Assembly: GCA_039545355.1 (NCBI GenBank)
Contig: BCJJ01000004.1
Coordinates: 930,001 to 994,000, forward strand
DNA: 64,000 nt
Direction: 5' to 3'
Source of the DNA: Trichosporon coremiiforme
Taxonomy: Eukaryota > Basidiomycota > Tremellomycetes > Trichosporonales > Trichosporonaceae
The notes under the pieces were generated by a model. The model was given only the letters and a program-made list of their open reading frames with translations, did not search any database and was not told where the DNA came from. Position numbers and translations under genes: made by a program. Shown here piece by piece: positions 32,990-46,030 of the stretch. Within the stretch, counting starts at the first letter, position 1, and the number at the start of each line of letters is the position of its first letter.

Positions 32990-35900
32990 GGGTGGTACTG
33001 TGGGTGGGGGTCGTGTGAGCGAGGCGAGTGTTGTAAGTGTTGTGAGCGTTGTGAGTATGCGCGTGAGTTATATGGAGGTTGCATCTTGATTGTTGAGGAA
33101 TGGGGAGATGACGTCTGGGGAACGGAGGATTAAACTTAGCCGACCGTTATCAGCTCCCCACACATCGTCCGTGCCTGAGACGAGATTGATCAGCACACGA
33201 CCACGGAATGTTGTCGTCGTGCTGGAACTGATGCTGCACCTTCATGCTTACAACAGTAAGGATTTGAGAGTGGAACTGGAGTGAGAGGTGACGTGCGAGC
33301 TGCATCAGTGTCCCCAGCGAACATGCAGAGTGGAGGTTGGGGAGATCCGCAAGCGATTACACCCCAGTGGCGTGGCTCGTCCAACCGCGTATCGCACTGA
33401 TAGCCGATTATCAGCTGCTGGGGCCGTGATGACCTCCACAACCTCCTTTGGGCCATCCTGGACAGTACGAACTATGGGGATGAGCTGAGAGCTTTGCTGG
33501 GGACCTAGGGCCGGCTTCTGACGTGCACGTGCATCGCACTCCAACAGTTGTCGCAACTGGCGCTGACGGCGCTTGCAGACATCTCGCACCTTCTGCGACT
33601 GACATCTTAGGCTGTCTCCCGAGCAACTCCGAAGCTCACTGCAAAAGGTGCTAGGTGCTCGCTGTTATGCTGTAGTCGCCAGAGACAGGCGGTTGACGAA
33701 TGGCGTTGAACACTTGGAATTGCGCTTCGACGAACATAGTCCTTCAAGCGCGGAACTGCAAGGCTGGTGAAGATGTGCTGACAAAGTGGGGCCCACGCTC
33801 TCTAAATGCCTTGTACAAGGTATTGACCACAGTCTCGTGTGCGTGGTTCACGCAGCCACTACCCACCCGCGCCAACTGCTATAGGCATCCGCTCAGCCAT
33901 GACCTCGCATCTCGATGGTCTGGCCTGCGATCGCCAAGCTGTCCATTAACGTTCGGGCGACTGCTCGTCGGGCCCGAAACATCGGTGCAAGTTTTGACTG
34001 GCTGTTAGGTTGCGGGGCGAGATCACTCCGACGGCCCAGCATTCAGTGACCTGCAGATCACTGGCACAACTGTCTTTGACTCTGGTAGGCCGAACGGCTA
34101 CTCGAGCGCCTAGAACATGGTGCAGGAGGCGTCCCATTCCATTGTTACGCCGAGTGCCGAGGCGCCACCGACGCGCCAGGCGACGGACATGACTGGACGA
34201 CGGATCGCCCGGTCCTGCTCATCACGCTTTGGCTACGTGGGCTTACTCGGCCAGTCCTGCGGGCCTGCGCCTCCTCGCGTGCTCGGCGATGCGTCGGCGC
34301 CGCGGCAGTGATGAATCGGGGGAGCCGTTCCTGCAGGTTGCATCGCGCAGGAGCCTCGTATCTGATAATCCTTAGTGCCCAGCATCAGCGACTGCATGGT
34401 CGATCTCCGGCGGACCTGAGCATGAACAGTGTAGAAATTGAGCTTGCTCAAGAGTTCCGGCACTGCGCTTGAGAGCCCATGCAGTTCTCGAGCCGGGCTA
34501 CTGTCGGCCACAGAAGGGTTCATGTTTATCAGGTCCAGTTTAGTCTCTGCTGGATTCTGCGCTTGCGCTGATCGCTGGCAGCACCGGCTGTGCGGATTTG
34601 CGTGCGGTCGTTAAGTTACAGGGCTGTACGTCACTGAGCTCGTCGTACTCTGCAACAAGCTCTGGCAGGCTGGTCAGTAGGCTTAAGCTCGCGCCGAGGT
34701 GTGCCCGAGCGTTATTCGGCCGGCAAGGCTATTCAGCGGCAGACTGAAAAAGCGACGAAGACCTGCGACAAAGAGCGCTGGACGACGGATACTGCGCAGA
34801 ATTACTACGTCGTTGCACCTGCTCCGTCTCCGGTGGACAGTACAAGTGCACCGCTGAGTCATCCGGCTCGGTCTGGAGGAGCTGGAAATGGCCGGGAAGT
34901 AGAACCGACTGGGGTGAGTGAAGGCTCGTTAAATGCCTCAGACTGCTAAGGGATGGGTTGTGTGTCATATTGTGGCGCTGCTGTTCCCTCCAGGGAGAGG
35001 TTTGTGTCCGCCAGGAGGCCAGGAGGGCACTGAGAAGCGAGCGTCGCGAGCGAGGACATGTCTTGTGACTTGCAGCCTGCAGGACGAAGGGACGGAAGAA
35101 AACGTCAGTCTCTTGGCAGGAAAAGGGGGTTGACAGTCGCGTTCCTAATCAGGGATAGCTGCCCCAGCTCTCACCACTAGTTCATCCACTTCTTCCATAA
35201 ACATGCTGCTCGAGCACAGGAGCGAGAGAAGCACTCGGTGCATGGGACGTCTCGCAGACGGAGCAGACCGAACATACCAAGCTGCGCTCAAACTCGGCGC
35301 TGGGTTCCGACAAACTCAGAACCTCGCATCCGAGTAATAAACAAGGAACGGGTAAAGCACGGCCAGGAGGCAGGGGGTCCTGCGCTGGAAACGACGTTGG
35401 AACCGACCCGTCCCCGCAGAGGATGCAGAGGAACGGGCAGCCATCGCGTCGCGTTCTACCGAGCAATGTGCGAGTTCTCATGCAAGACGGCTGGCCGGCT
35501 TATCAGATGCAACGTGACAGTGCCTTTGTGCGGGTGTGTCACGCCGCGTCGGTCGCGTCGTGTTTACTTCTTCAGCCTTCCTGACCCAGACATCCATTCA
35601 GTTGTGTGAGATCTCGGCGCTGCTTGAATCTTGCAACTTCGAAATGGCTACACCTATGCAGAACTCGTGATGCTGACACGTTCGAGAGTTATTCTTGGGG
35701 TTCTTCAGAGTATTTCGCTTCAGTTGAGAGAATCAGCGCCGTCCGCGCCGCCCGGAATGAAGAAATAGAGGCGCAACCTTGAGCCCATGCTTCCGAGAGG
35801 AGCATCCGAGGCTGGAGCAGATCCCAGCACGTCCAGCGTCCTGACTCCCAGCTCGCCAGTAGGAGAGACAGGGGAGGTGATCGATGTCTCGTGGCGTTTT

Positions 35901-38871
35901 CTCAGGGTTTCAGTGTACTCCTGAAGGGCTTTGGAAGGCACCGAAGTCTGTTTGGGGCAGCCGTATGCACCGAGGAGAGAGTCCTGCAGATCGGCCGATG
36001 TTGCCCTAACGCTTCCTGTACTCCTGCGACTATTCGTTCTGGCATTTCTGGTACCGGTTTACGCGCATCTACCGCCTGGAGCCTGCTGCTCAGGCTTTGC
36101 TCGGACCAGCTTCTGAATGGCAGGATTACTGAGCAGCCTGCAGCCCAATGCACCGCAGCCCCTGGCGAGCAAGCGGGCTTGGGTGCGAGCCCGTCGAGAC
36201 GGGGTAGGGACGCTCCGCGCCGCGGTGTCGGGGTGATTACCGCCAACCTGGACGGGGGTGGGAGGCATCGAGGCGCGCAGGCGCGTCCGAGGCGCATGCA
36301 CAGCGGTGCTCGTGCGCGAGTACGGCCAATGCAATATTGCAGAGCGCGCAACGAGCAAACGTCGGCGGCGCACGCGGCGCACGCGGCGCAGCGACAGTGG
36401 CGTGGTGACTTGAGTGCATTCCTCGTCTCGCGCCGTCCCGGCGCACCCGGTCCGTCCGGTGCTTTGGCAGTTGGACATTCCTTGCAGTCCCGAAAAGGTC
36501 GACATTGAGCACCTCCGCTTGTCTGGCGAAAGGAAGACAGCCGCGAAGCATAACAGACGTCCCGAACAGCGACCCGCATGCACGGTTCCGGGTGCGGACG
36601 CGACTCAAACGAGATGGAGATACAATACATCCAGGCGAGCGCGGCGCGCACGCGAGACGCGAGACGCGCTGCGGGCCGGATGAGGCATCTCACGGGGTAC
36701 GGCTGGGATCCCGGCGTGTTTGAGAGTGCACCTGGCGGGCTGGGTGCTTCTGCCGCCTGCGCGCCCGGGGGGCAGCGGACCTGGGCCAGACAGCCCGAAG
36801 GGGGCCTACTAACGCAGCTAACGTATCACGTGTTCGCGCCATGCTTCATTAAGCTGCACCTAAGCCGTAACAGTCGCGTAGCGTTAATGCAGTTCCCGAA
36901 AAAGCACTGTTGCGGACCTTACGTTCTCCCCTTTCTGTGAGCAGAAGCGAGCGATGCGAGCTTGTCGCGAGCCTTGATGCCGCGTGAGTTCGTTTTCGGC
37001 CGCAATGAGATCGAATATGCTCTAGGATTGCTGTGCCGAATCCAGCAACTTGGCCGCAAGGAAAGCCGACGTGTTTGCCGTGTGAATCGTCTCCCTTCCT
37101 TCCCTCCCGGCGGTCGTCACATGAGCCCCGCCCACCCTCCCCTGGGAGCTTCAGTGCTCCATGCTCCAGGATGGAGACGGAGAGCCGAGCGGTGAATATC
37201 CTCACGAGTTCACACTCGTACGCAAATAGAACAACGGTGCGCGCCATATCGCGCATGTCGCGGATCATGCGGAACGTATCTGTGCGACTTTCAAATGGCT
37301 GGTGAGAGCTGTCTGAGTCGGATTTCCCCCGTGAACACCGGCAACGGGCGACACGCCGAGACACAGAGCGTTGGAAGCTTGGAAGAGGAGCACAGACGAA
37401 TTGTCGCAGCGCACGGCGCTTGTCTCAACCCAGGCCGTCGCAGACGGCGGGCAAGGCACTCGGCCTCGATGTGCGTGGTGTGTACCTGCGCCATCGATTT
37501 GGAGGCAGACTAGGTAGTCCCCCGACTAAGGCTAGCATTCATGTTGAGTAAGGCGTCGTGTGGTGACTGCACAGATCTGGCTACGAACAGCAGTTTAATG
37601 AGACAGCAGGAAAAGTCGTGGTGTGTTTGTGTACGTACCTTCCGCACTGGCATGCCTGCATCACGTACCTCTGCTCAGCAAGCTTAGCACCAAGCTCAAG
37701 CCGAGCGAGGCGCAAGCATGCCAAAGTTGGCAGCTGGGGTTGGCGACGCTCAGATCACGCGCGTCTAGAGTGCAGGCTGCAGGCTACACGCGGGTGATTC
37801 GTCATCTGTTGACCCTTGCACCCGTTCGCCCTCGGCTCTACTAGCTCGATGGCGATCAGAGATACATTCCCAGGCCTGGGAGCGGTCTAGCGCATCCTTC
37901 GCCCGATTGACCCGATTACCTTTGCATTACCTGCAGCAGTCCGCAGTGCAAGCAAGTGCAGGAAGCAGGCCAAAGACAGACCCGCAAGCGCGTGTTCGGC
38001 CCTCATGCCCCTGCGTTAACTCTAATTCATTCCATTGGGCGCCCGCAATAACGCTGTTGGCCATTCGTGCGGTGCTCCATCCGACGGCCAGGAGGTGGGC
38101 TTGCTCCCAGACACTGACAATCCGCACTCGCGACCTGCCATTCCTATTTCGTCTGTGCCTCGCACCTCTGCGCAACGAGCATGCGAGACAAAACAGCATG
38201 CTTGGCGTCAACACTGAGATCTGTGAAAAGTACACGCCCACACGCATGCATACGAGACAGCGAGTATGCAAGCGTGTGGGCGGGTTTGCTGGGATTTGGG
38301 GGATCTCACACTTGAAACGCCCGGAACCCGGTGGGATTGAGGACTGGCATTCATTCATCGGCTCCGATCTGCCGCGCCACCAGCGTGCCTCGAAATCACC
38401 TCAGCATCCAGTCAGTGTTCTGTCTGCACGTCCGTCGGCGTGATCAGGCCGCAAGTTGCAGGCATCTGCGCAGAGGACAGCCGCGACTGGCTGAAGGCGA
38501 CTGATGCATTCTCAGGGACCCCCCTGGGGCAGTCATGCCCTACGTACCTTCGATGTACCTTTGTTTCTGCCCTACGTAAGTTGACTCCCTGGCTCCTGGG
38601 TATCGAGGGTTCGGTCGCCCCTGACCTCTGGCGTTGCTCCTCCGCCAGGCTTCCCTCCAAGCCAAGGGTCATCTCGTCGACCTAAAAGCCAAGACTCTCC
38701 GGACTGCGTTTTAAATGCCAACGTCTATCGGCTCTCAGAACGCGTTTCTCTCACCTCAACGCTCATCTCTGATTTCCATCAGAACCTTCCTTCTCGACTG
38801 TCTCTTCTGTGTTCGGTATCTCTCGTTGCTCCATCTCCTAACCCCCTAAGCACCGACTACCCTCTTGCGCC
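32990..38871. other. 5.9-kb gene-poor stretch
   Basis: Between the AhpD-fold gene and the ThuA-like gene I find no supported coding gene. The longest open frame (minus, 35902-36693) overlaps other open frames in all phases and is driven by GCGCA-type low complexity around 36360-36400. No splice-connected exon series, tRNA, rRNA or transposase was seen. Short GC-rich runs alternate with AT-richer parts. It adjoins the transposon-interrupted locus and may be heterochromatic or degenerate DNA, but this cannot be judged from one sequence. Confidence 0.4.
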
Positions 38872-40024
38872 ATGCTCCTCCTCTCATCCTTCCTCGGAGG
38901 CGCCATGCTCGCTGCCTCAGCCAGCGCTGCCGACATTGCCAAGGTCGACACCTGGGGCACCCCTCAGGTCCTTGTCTACTCGTACACCGAGGGCTTCCGT
39001 CACGACTCGATCCCGACTGCCATCGAGACGTTCAAGAAGCGCGGCAAGGACTGGGGTGTCAACTTCACCTTTACCGAGGACCCGAACTACTTCACAGTCG
39101 ATAACCTGATGCAGTACGACTCGCTGCTCTTCCTGCAGACGTCCGAGGAGGTCCTCAACTGGGATCAGCAGGGCGCGCTTCAGCGCTACTGGCAGTCGGG
39201 CGGAAACTGGGTCGGCGTCCACTGCGCGTCCTCGTGTCTCCGCAACTCTGACTCTTTCTACAAGACCGTTGGTGGTGAGTACGCTAACGGACTAGCGGCC
39301 CTGGCGATCCAACATTCCGCTGACATCAGCCCGCTTCGACTACCACCCCGAATTCCAGCAGGCCACCTTCATGCCCCTCGTCAAGAACCACCCTTCCAAC
39401 CGCAACATTCCCGACCGATGGACGTACAAGGAGGAGGTCTACTTCTTCGTGTCTGACCCGCGCGACCAGAACGCCACGGTCACGATGACCGTCGACGAGG
39501 GCTCGTTCAAGAACGAAGGCGGTAACCAGCCCCCGCAGGGCTCTCCCCACCCGATCGCGTGGTACATCGAGAACTTCAACGGTTCCAAGCCCCTCATCAA
39601 CGGTGCCGAGAAGTCTGGTCGTTCGTTCTACACCGCGCTCGGCCACTCGAACGAGAGTGAGTAACCAAATGGCTGCGTACGCCAGCCTCAGATGTGGATC
39701 AGGAACTGCCACTGACAATCCGCAGCCTGGAACGACGAGCTGTTCATCGGACACATGATGGGAGGTCTGGTCTGGGCCCTCGACGGCGCCAGCACCAAGG
39801 CTTACGGCCAGGGAGTTGTCGGCAAGCAGCGTTCCGCTACTCCTCCCCCGCCGCCCCCCAAGGCCACCAACGTCACCGACGACTCGGTCAACGCCCAGAA
39901 GGACGGCTCGAACGGCACCTCGTCCTCCGCCGCCGGTGCCTCGGCCAAGCCCTCGAGCGCCTCGCCCCGCGCCGCTGCCGGCCTCCTGCTCTGCCTGTTC
40001 GGTGCCGCCGCCGCCTTGCTTTAA
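38872..40024 (+). CDS. Secreted, probably GPI-anchored ThuA-like domain protein
   Basis: A 342-residue cell-surface protein. A signal peptide (MLLLSSFLGGAMLAASASA) precedes a ThuA-like domain, the class I glutamine-amidotransferase-like fold found in trehalose-utilisation-associated and glycoside-linked proteins: VLVYSYTEGFRHDSIP, YDSLLFLQTSEEVLNWDQQ, GGNWVGVHCASSC and FIGHMMGGLVWAL. Two introns (39275-39329 and 39657-39725) restore frame. The C-terminus is Thr/Ser/Asn-rich with a PPPPPP run and ends in a hydrophobic tail (AAGLLLCLFGAAAALL) typical of GPI attachment. The biochemical activity of this family in fungi is unclear; a carbohydrate-related role is inferred. The CT-rich leader and TTTTAAAT at about 38709 may belong to its promoter. 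Confidence 0.88.
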
Positions 40025-40258
40025 ACACAACCCCAACGGACACTACAGCTATCCCATTCCAAAAGGTGTACCATAGCCCATAGCCCTGTAACTCAGTAGT
40101 TCAATTAAGCCCCGCCTTCTCTCAATCCGTAGCCCTCGTATTACGTATACGTAACCCCCATCCATACCCAATACTCCTCAGTACTAAGCCAGCATCGGGC
40201 ATCAGGACAATGTGACTTCGCAATGTATGCATGTCTACATCACTACACGACCTCTGCT

Positions 40259-42169
40259 TCACGACAGAATCTCGACCTTGGCGAACTGGCACACCTCGGC
40301 GGCGCTGACAGCGTACATCTCATCGATGAGTGCGGCGCGGAACGTGCCTGGCCCCTTGACGTCTGGGCGCTTGGCCGCCTGCTCCGCCGCAATGTTGAAA
40401 GTGAGCACGCCCGCCAGAGCGCCAATGAGCATGTTGCCCTGGGTAAGCTGGCTCTGGCTCTCCCACCCATTCTCATCAAACCCTTCCTCCTGGCGGCCCA
40501 TATCGCCGACGCGTTGGAGGAACCAAGTCCGTGCCGCAGCAAGGAAGCACGCGACAATGGAGCCAGTCATGCACCCCGACCCAGTGATGAGGCCGAGCAA
40601 GGGGTGGCCGTTGGAACAACGCAGCACCGTCGTGCCGTTCGAGATGTAGTCCTGCACGCCCGTCATGACGATGATGCACTGCCGCTCCTTGGCGAGCTTC
40701 CGCACCAAAGCGGCAGGGTCGGAGAGCCGGCCGACGCTGTCCACGCCGCGCGCAGAGACTTCGGTCGAGTTGGCCAGTGCGCCGATCTCGGCCGCGTTGC
40801 CCTTGATCACGGTCGGCTGGAAGGCGTGCAGGAGATCTGCGGCGTCAGCTGTTCTGCGACCTATACACAGCTCGTCGAAGGGAATCTTTGCCTGTCATCC
40901 ACGAGCGATTTGAGGCTCGCGCGAGCAGTTGGATGTACCCACCGTGTCCCGTCTCTCGCCTGAAGGCCGTCGCGCCCACGGCGACGGGGTCCCACACAAC
41001 AGGCTTGCCGTTCACATTCGCCGCCGATCCCGCAGCAAGCATGCCCTTGAACGTCTCGTCGGTAATCGTGCCCGAGTTGATAAGCAGGGAGCCAATGTTC
41101 TTGCTGAGGTCGGTGCAGTCCCTCTCGTTCGTGGCCATGATGGGGCTGGCGCCGACGGCGAGGGTGACATTCGCAGAATCGTTGACGACGACGCTGTTCG
41201 TGATCTGGTGCACGAGCGGAGTCGTCTTGCGTACCGTGTGGATGAGCTCGCCGACCGTCTCGAGCATGGAGCCGAGCACGTCGCCGCCCGAAGGCGCAAA
41301 GGGCGAGAAGGGCGGCATGTCGTAGCTGTTTGCGCGCTTGAAACTGGCCACTTGGTCTGAGAGCTGGCGCGCGGCCGCCTCGGGGTCCGACGACGAGACG
41401 ATCGCAGAAATGACGGCGACACCGTCGAACGAGTTGCCCTTCTCGGGCGACACGGAGCCGTGCAGGAGGAAAGGCGTGTTGCGGGCATTGATCCCGCCTG
41501 TGTTCATATCAGCAACAGCTGCAAGCGGATGGACTTACCAATGGCGACGCTGCCCAACCCAGAGTCCGCAATGACGTCGAGGATCTCGCCCGCCCCACTG
41601 GGACCAAGCATGACCTTCTTGCTCACATCCTTTGAGGCGGTGGACCACACGGCCCCGACGCCGACATAGTCCAGCACACCCTCTGGGAGCTTGATGGCCC
41701 TCTCGGCCTCCTCGACCGTGCTCACCGACAGACCGAGGATGGCATCCTCGCCAATCAGTTTCCGCGCCGTCACCGGGTCCATGTCGTCCTGCCCGATATG
41801 GATTCCGGCGACGCCCGCGGCGAGCGCAACGTCGACCCGGTCGTTGACGAGCACGGGCACGCCGTACTTGTCGCAGAGGGCTTTTGTCTTCCGTGTGATC
41901 TCGATGAATTCGCCTGTCTCGGCCGTCTTCTCCCGCACCTGGACGACGGTGACGCCGCCCTTGAGAGACTGTCTGTTAGCTCTGCCCTATAATCTCGGAG
42001 CGGGGTGGTGTGGGGTGGGAGTGGGGAGCGGAGCAACGTACCTCCTCGAGACTTTCGTAATAGTCCTGTCTGTCAGCTGGAACACACGGCCACGGCTCAC
42101 CTTTCCGGGCGGGAGGAGCTCGCGCCCCGTGACGAGGTACACTGAGTAGTCGATTTGTGGCCGCGGCAT
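40259..42169 (-). CDS. THI6: Bifunctional thiamine-phosphate synthase / hydroxyethylthiazole kinase
   Basis: Phosphorylates hydroxyethylthiazole and joins it to the pyrimidine pyrophosphate to give thiamine monophosphate. The 551-residue protein comes from five exons (introns 42066-42100, 41969-42041, 41498-41538 and 40837-40942), all keeping frame. N-terminal synthase motifs: YLVTGRELLP, GGVTVVQVREK, PVLVNDRVDVAL, GIHIGQDDM and YVGVGAVWSTASK. The kinase half shows PLVHQITNSVVVNDSANV, GSLLINSGTITDE, WDPVAVGATAFRRET, PTVIKGNAAEI and LLGLITGSGCMTGS. The second exon is only eight codons (DYYESLEE). No TPP riboswitch core (CTGAGA together with the conserved thi-box helices) was found near the gene or in its introns. 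Confidence 0.96.
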
Positions 42170-42618
42170 AGCGGTTCTTCGTTCTTCGTTCGTCGATGAG
42201 GGAACAGAAAGGATGGGGGATGAACGTTCGTCTGGTTGATATCTGGCCCAATATCACGGAATGCAGTCGGATCTCGGATTCAGGCCCCCGATCGCTCCCA
42301 CCCAGGAGCCACCGATAAAACCGTGATGTAACCAGACCTCCACCCCTGGGGCCTGTCGCCATCTTTCTAATTGCGGCCCAAAGACGCTCGACTCGATTCC
42401 TCCCCACTTGCAACTCTTCGGGTGTCCGATGGCACAGAAATTGCGTCTCCCTCGGGCACTGGGGCACTCGGCAGTCCGAGGCATCCGAGATACTGGCCAC
42501 AAAGAACCACGCATACATGCAAAAAAATCGGTTATCTGGGTCTACTACTCTACTACAGCTAGCGGACTCTCGCTCCGCTCTACTCCGACCTCATCGGGCT
42601 ACCATCTACAACCCCGGA
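42170..42618. other. Spacer upstream of THI6
   Basis: A 449-bp region that serves as THI6 promoter on one side and as 3' flank of the nucleoporin gene on the other. I see no exon. GTTCTTCGTTCTTCGTTCG at about 42175-42193 is a short direct repeat just upstream of the THI6 start codon. Confidence 0.4.
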
Positions 42619-45600
42619 CTAACGCTTCGCCTCGCAGATCGTGCACTGCTCAGTCGCGCTCGCAGGGTTCTGCAGCATGCACGTGTTGCACGTCCACGTG
42701 CCCTCGCCCTTGGGCTTCTCGAAGCTGGGCTGGGTCGCCCGAGCGCCAAAGCTGAAACCTCCGGCCGGGGGAGTTGGCAGGCCAGTGGGGGTGAAGCCGC
42801 CGCTTCCGCTCGACGTCGAAGGGGTCGAGACAGGCTTGCCGCCAAAGCTAAAGCCGCCAGACGGAGGCGCCGGAGGACCGCCAGAGCTGGCACCGAAGCT
42901 GAAGCCGCCAGCGGGAGGAGCAGGCGGCCCAGAGGGGGCAGCAGCCTTGGCACCCGGCTTGGGCGCCTCGCAGATCGTGCACTTCTCAGTCGCACTGGCG
43001 GGGTTCTTCAGCATGCAAGTGTCGCACGTCCAGCTGTCGCTGCCGGCAGGGGCAGCGCTCGGGGTAGCAGGCTTCGCGCCAAAGCTGAACCCGCCGAAGC
43101 CGCCGGAGGGCACAGACGGCGCCGCCGGTAGACTAGCGGGAGCGGCTGCCTTCGCTCCGGGCTTGGGCGCTTCGCAGATCGTGCACTTCTCAGTCGCGCT
43201 GGCGGGGTTCTTGAGCATGCACGTGTCGCACGTCCACTCACTGCCAGACTTGGCAGGCGCTGCCGGGGCAGCGGGCTTTGCACCGAAGCTGAAGCCACCG
43301 CTAGGGACTGATGGCGGCGCGGGAGGGCCAGACGGCGCAGCAGCTTTCGCTCCCGGCTTCGGCGCCTCACAGATGGTGCACTTCTCCTTGGCTAATCCCG
43401 GGTTCTTCAGCATGCAGGTGTCACAGGTCCAGTCGCCGTCGGTGATGAGCTTCGGTGCAGAGGGCGCAGGCTTCGCGCCGAACGAGAAACCGCCAGACGG
43501 GACGGAAGGGGGAGCGGGAGGACCAGCAGGAGCGGTAGCCTTGGCTCCAGGCTTGGGAGCCTCGCAGATAGTACACTGCTCCTTGGCACTGCCGGGGTTC
43601 TTGAGCATGCAAGTGTCACAAGTCCACTCGCCATCAGCAATGAGCTTCGGCGCCGGGGCAGCCGGCTTGGCGCCAAACGAGAAGCCACCCGACGGAACCG
43701 AGGGAGGAGCTGGGGGTCCAGACGGGGCCGTAGCCTTCGCACCGGGTTTGGGGGCCTCGCAAATGGTGCACTTCTCCGTTGCGCTAGCGGGGTTCTTCAA
43801 CATGCAGAGATCACACGACCAGCTACCGTCGGCCGCGGCAGCCTTCGAAGGTGCCGACGACTCAGGAACCTCTGGTGTGGGCTGCAGGAGAGGGGCAGTC
43901 TTCGTTGGCGGGGTCAGACGGGAAAGCGGGAGGCTGCTCTTGCGGCCAACGAATGTGAACTCCTCGCGCGGTTGCTTGCGCGCCTCCTCCTTGACGGCGT
44001 CGCTAGGGCCTGACCGAACAACAGGCAGCGTGAAGGTGAAGAAGGGCAGCGCGCTCTTCTCAATATCGAGCGCAGAGTCCTTTGCGGACAGGAAGATGGC
44101 CGCGGGATTGAACGAGTTGCTCGGGCTGCGAATAGCGGGGGCCGCGGGAACGTTTGACGGAACGTTGACTTCCGTTGTCGGCGGGGCGAGCTTGACGGGC
44201 TCCGGGTTGAACACGGGCGCGGGCTTCGGCTTGGCGGACGAAATGATCGAGTCTGTAACGCTTGTTTCGAACGCAGTAAAAGACTTGGGCGTGTCCGGCC
44301 GCGCGCGCGATGATCCCAGAGTCGAGGACGAAAGCGAGGGCGTCGGAAGGGGCTTGAACGGTTCGGGCTCCTCGATCGTGGAGGGCTTCATGATGGGGAT
44401 GGTCTTGGGCGTCTCCTGCACCGGGTCGACTACGATAGGCACATCCTTCGACGGGCCTGGTGTGGCTTGCGGGGTAGCAAAGAGCTCCTCGACCTCCTCA
44501 CGTTCCTCGCGTTCGGGTGTCGCGGATGGAGTCGAAGCACTGGGCTTGAAGCCGCTGACCATCTCGAGCGTGGTGAGCTTTCGTGTCGAGCCTTTCAGGC
44601 GGTCAATCTCCTTGGCAGCTCCGCGGCTGGGAGTCGAGCTACGCAGCGACATTCGCATGCCACTGGCGGATCGTCGGATGGATGAGTTCAGAGGCTTGCT
44701 AGGTAGCGACGGCGCGCTAGCCTCGTACGGGTTGAAGAGAATCTGGGGCTTGGTCGGCTCCATCGGGGCAATGTCCGTCTCGTACAGCTCCTGCAGAGTG
44801 TCCGCTGTACGCTTCTTGCCCTCTTTGACAAAGTCACGCTCCGGCGAGGGGGCAAGGGTTCGGGATAGGGGAGACGGTCGTCGGGCGGAAGCGTTGAAGG
44901 CGGCGGCAACCGAGGCAGCAGCCGAAAGGCCCGGGGAGTCCGAGGATCCGCTCGGGCTGGACTCCTTCGACTTACCCTTGTCTGTCGGGGCATCCTCCTC
45001 GTCAAGATCGACGACTTCAACGTCAGGCACGTCGGTCTTCCGCTTCTTACCGGCCATCTGGTCTTTCGGACCGTCAAAGTTGAAGAGTGGCTTGTAGGGA
45101 ACGCGAGGCTTGCCATACAGACGACGTGATGACATGCCAGGGCCGAGATAGGTCACCTTGCGAGCAGCACCCGCACTGGACTTAGGAAGGAGGGGTGCGC
45201 TTCCCATCGAGAAGACTGATCCAGGGGTTGAAACAGAGCCACCTGGAAGTGATCGTCGCGGGGTCATGTTCTCCTCAATGTGCTCCGAGGCATGCGTACC
45301 GGCGCTCCACCCTCCCGTCGGCCTGCTCTCCTTGCGAAGCCCCTCGGTGAGCGTCTCAATGACGCGAAGATCGCTCGGCTGAAGCGGCTCGTCTCCCTTT
45401 GCATTCAAGAAGGCCCGCAGGGCAGCAGACGAGGCTGTTCCCGGCGAGCTCTTCGAAGGAGGAGTGAAATCGAACTCAGCGATGCGAGTAGTCTGAACGC
45501 GGCCCGACGGAGTGGTCTCCACCACGCGAGACGAGAATTGCGGGCGGTACTTCTCTCCAGCGTCCAGTCCCAGGCCTCCCCAGGAGGTTTGCGTAACCTG

Positions 45601-46030
45601 CTTGTCAGTTGTCTGCAGAGCTGTCCAAACTTACAGAGACGGATCTGCCACCCCGAAGCGCTCCCTTGCCTTGTCGCCAGACTTCCGCACGAGCTTCGAA
45701 GTCCTCGCCTCTGCGTCCAGCGGCGGCAGCCAGGGAGAAGACGTCCTGCCCTCTCATAGCAGAAGGAGGCTCGCCATTCCACTCGTCCTCTGAGCCAGAA
45801 ATTGACTTGTCCTCATCGTCCCCCTTACGGAACGGGTGTGTGACAAAGTTGACGAGCGATGAGAATGACGATCCCTGAGCGTTAGCGCCGGCCGTTCGAT
45901 TGCCACCGTCTTTGCCACTCACGAGACGGCTTGTGGAGTGAGGTCGCCTCAAAGTCTTCTCCTGACGCGAGTAGGGGCTCGCCGCAAGGCGCTCGGCACG
46001 CAGATCCTTGCGCGAAGAAGAGCGGTTCAT
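42619..46030 (-). CDS. FG-type nucleoporin with six RanBP2 zinc fingers (Nup153-like)
   Basis: Predicted nuclear-basket nucleoporin of about 1,110 residues. A basic N-terminus (MNRSSSRKDLRAERLAASPY) is followed by a long Ser/Pro-rich disordered body, with possible NLS clusters such as KKRK. The C-terminal third has six zinc fingers of the pattern WTCDTCMLKNPxSATEKCTIC (four Cys each), separated by Pro/Gly-rich linkers carrying GGFSFGAKP repeats, that is FG dipeptides. The last finger ends at the C-terminus (CTICEAKR). Vertebrate Nup153 has the same combination of C2C2 fingers, which bind Ran, and FG repeats. Two short introns (48 nt near 45865-45922, in frame and stop-free; about 36 nt near 45600-45640) split the 5' end. 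The start at 46030 precedes the basic N-terminus; 46096 is an in-frame alternative. Confidence 0.88.
42960..43830 (-). repeat. Tandem coding repeat of zinc finger plus FG linker
   Basis: Within the nucleoporin gene, the sequence GCCTCGCAGATxGTGCACT (complement of the CTICEAP codons) recurs at intervals of about 195 bp near 42965, 43170, 43365, 43560 and 43755, with a more distant copy near 42635. The high nucleotide similarity between units points to recent tandem duplication or ongoing homogenisation. Confidence 0.8.

Noticed and set aside
35902..36693. 263-codon minus-strand open frame in the gene-poor block
   Set aside because: All phases are open across a GCGCA-rich segment; the translation contains CAACAACAAD-type runs caused by short repeats.
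40259..42618. Possible TPP riboswitch at THI6
   Set aside because: None of the conserved TPP aptamer cores could be found upstream or in the introns.
42641..45097. 818-codon open frame antisense to the nucleoporin gene
   Set aside because: Complement of the zinc-finger/FG repeats; its apparent repeats (GLGASQIVHFS) are simply the reverse strand of the finger codons.
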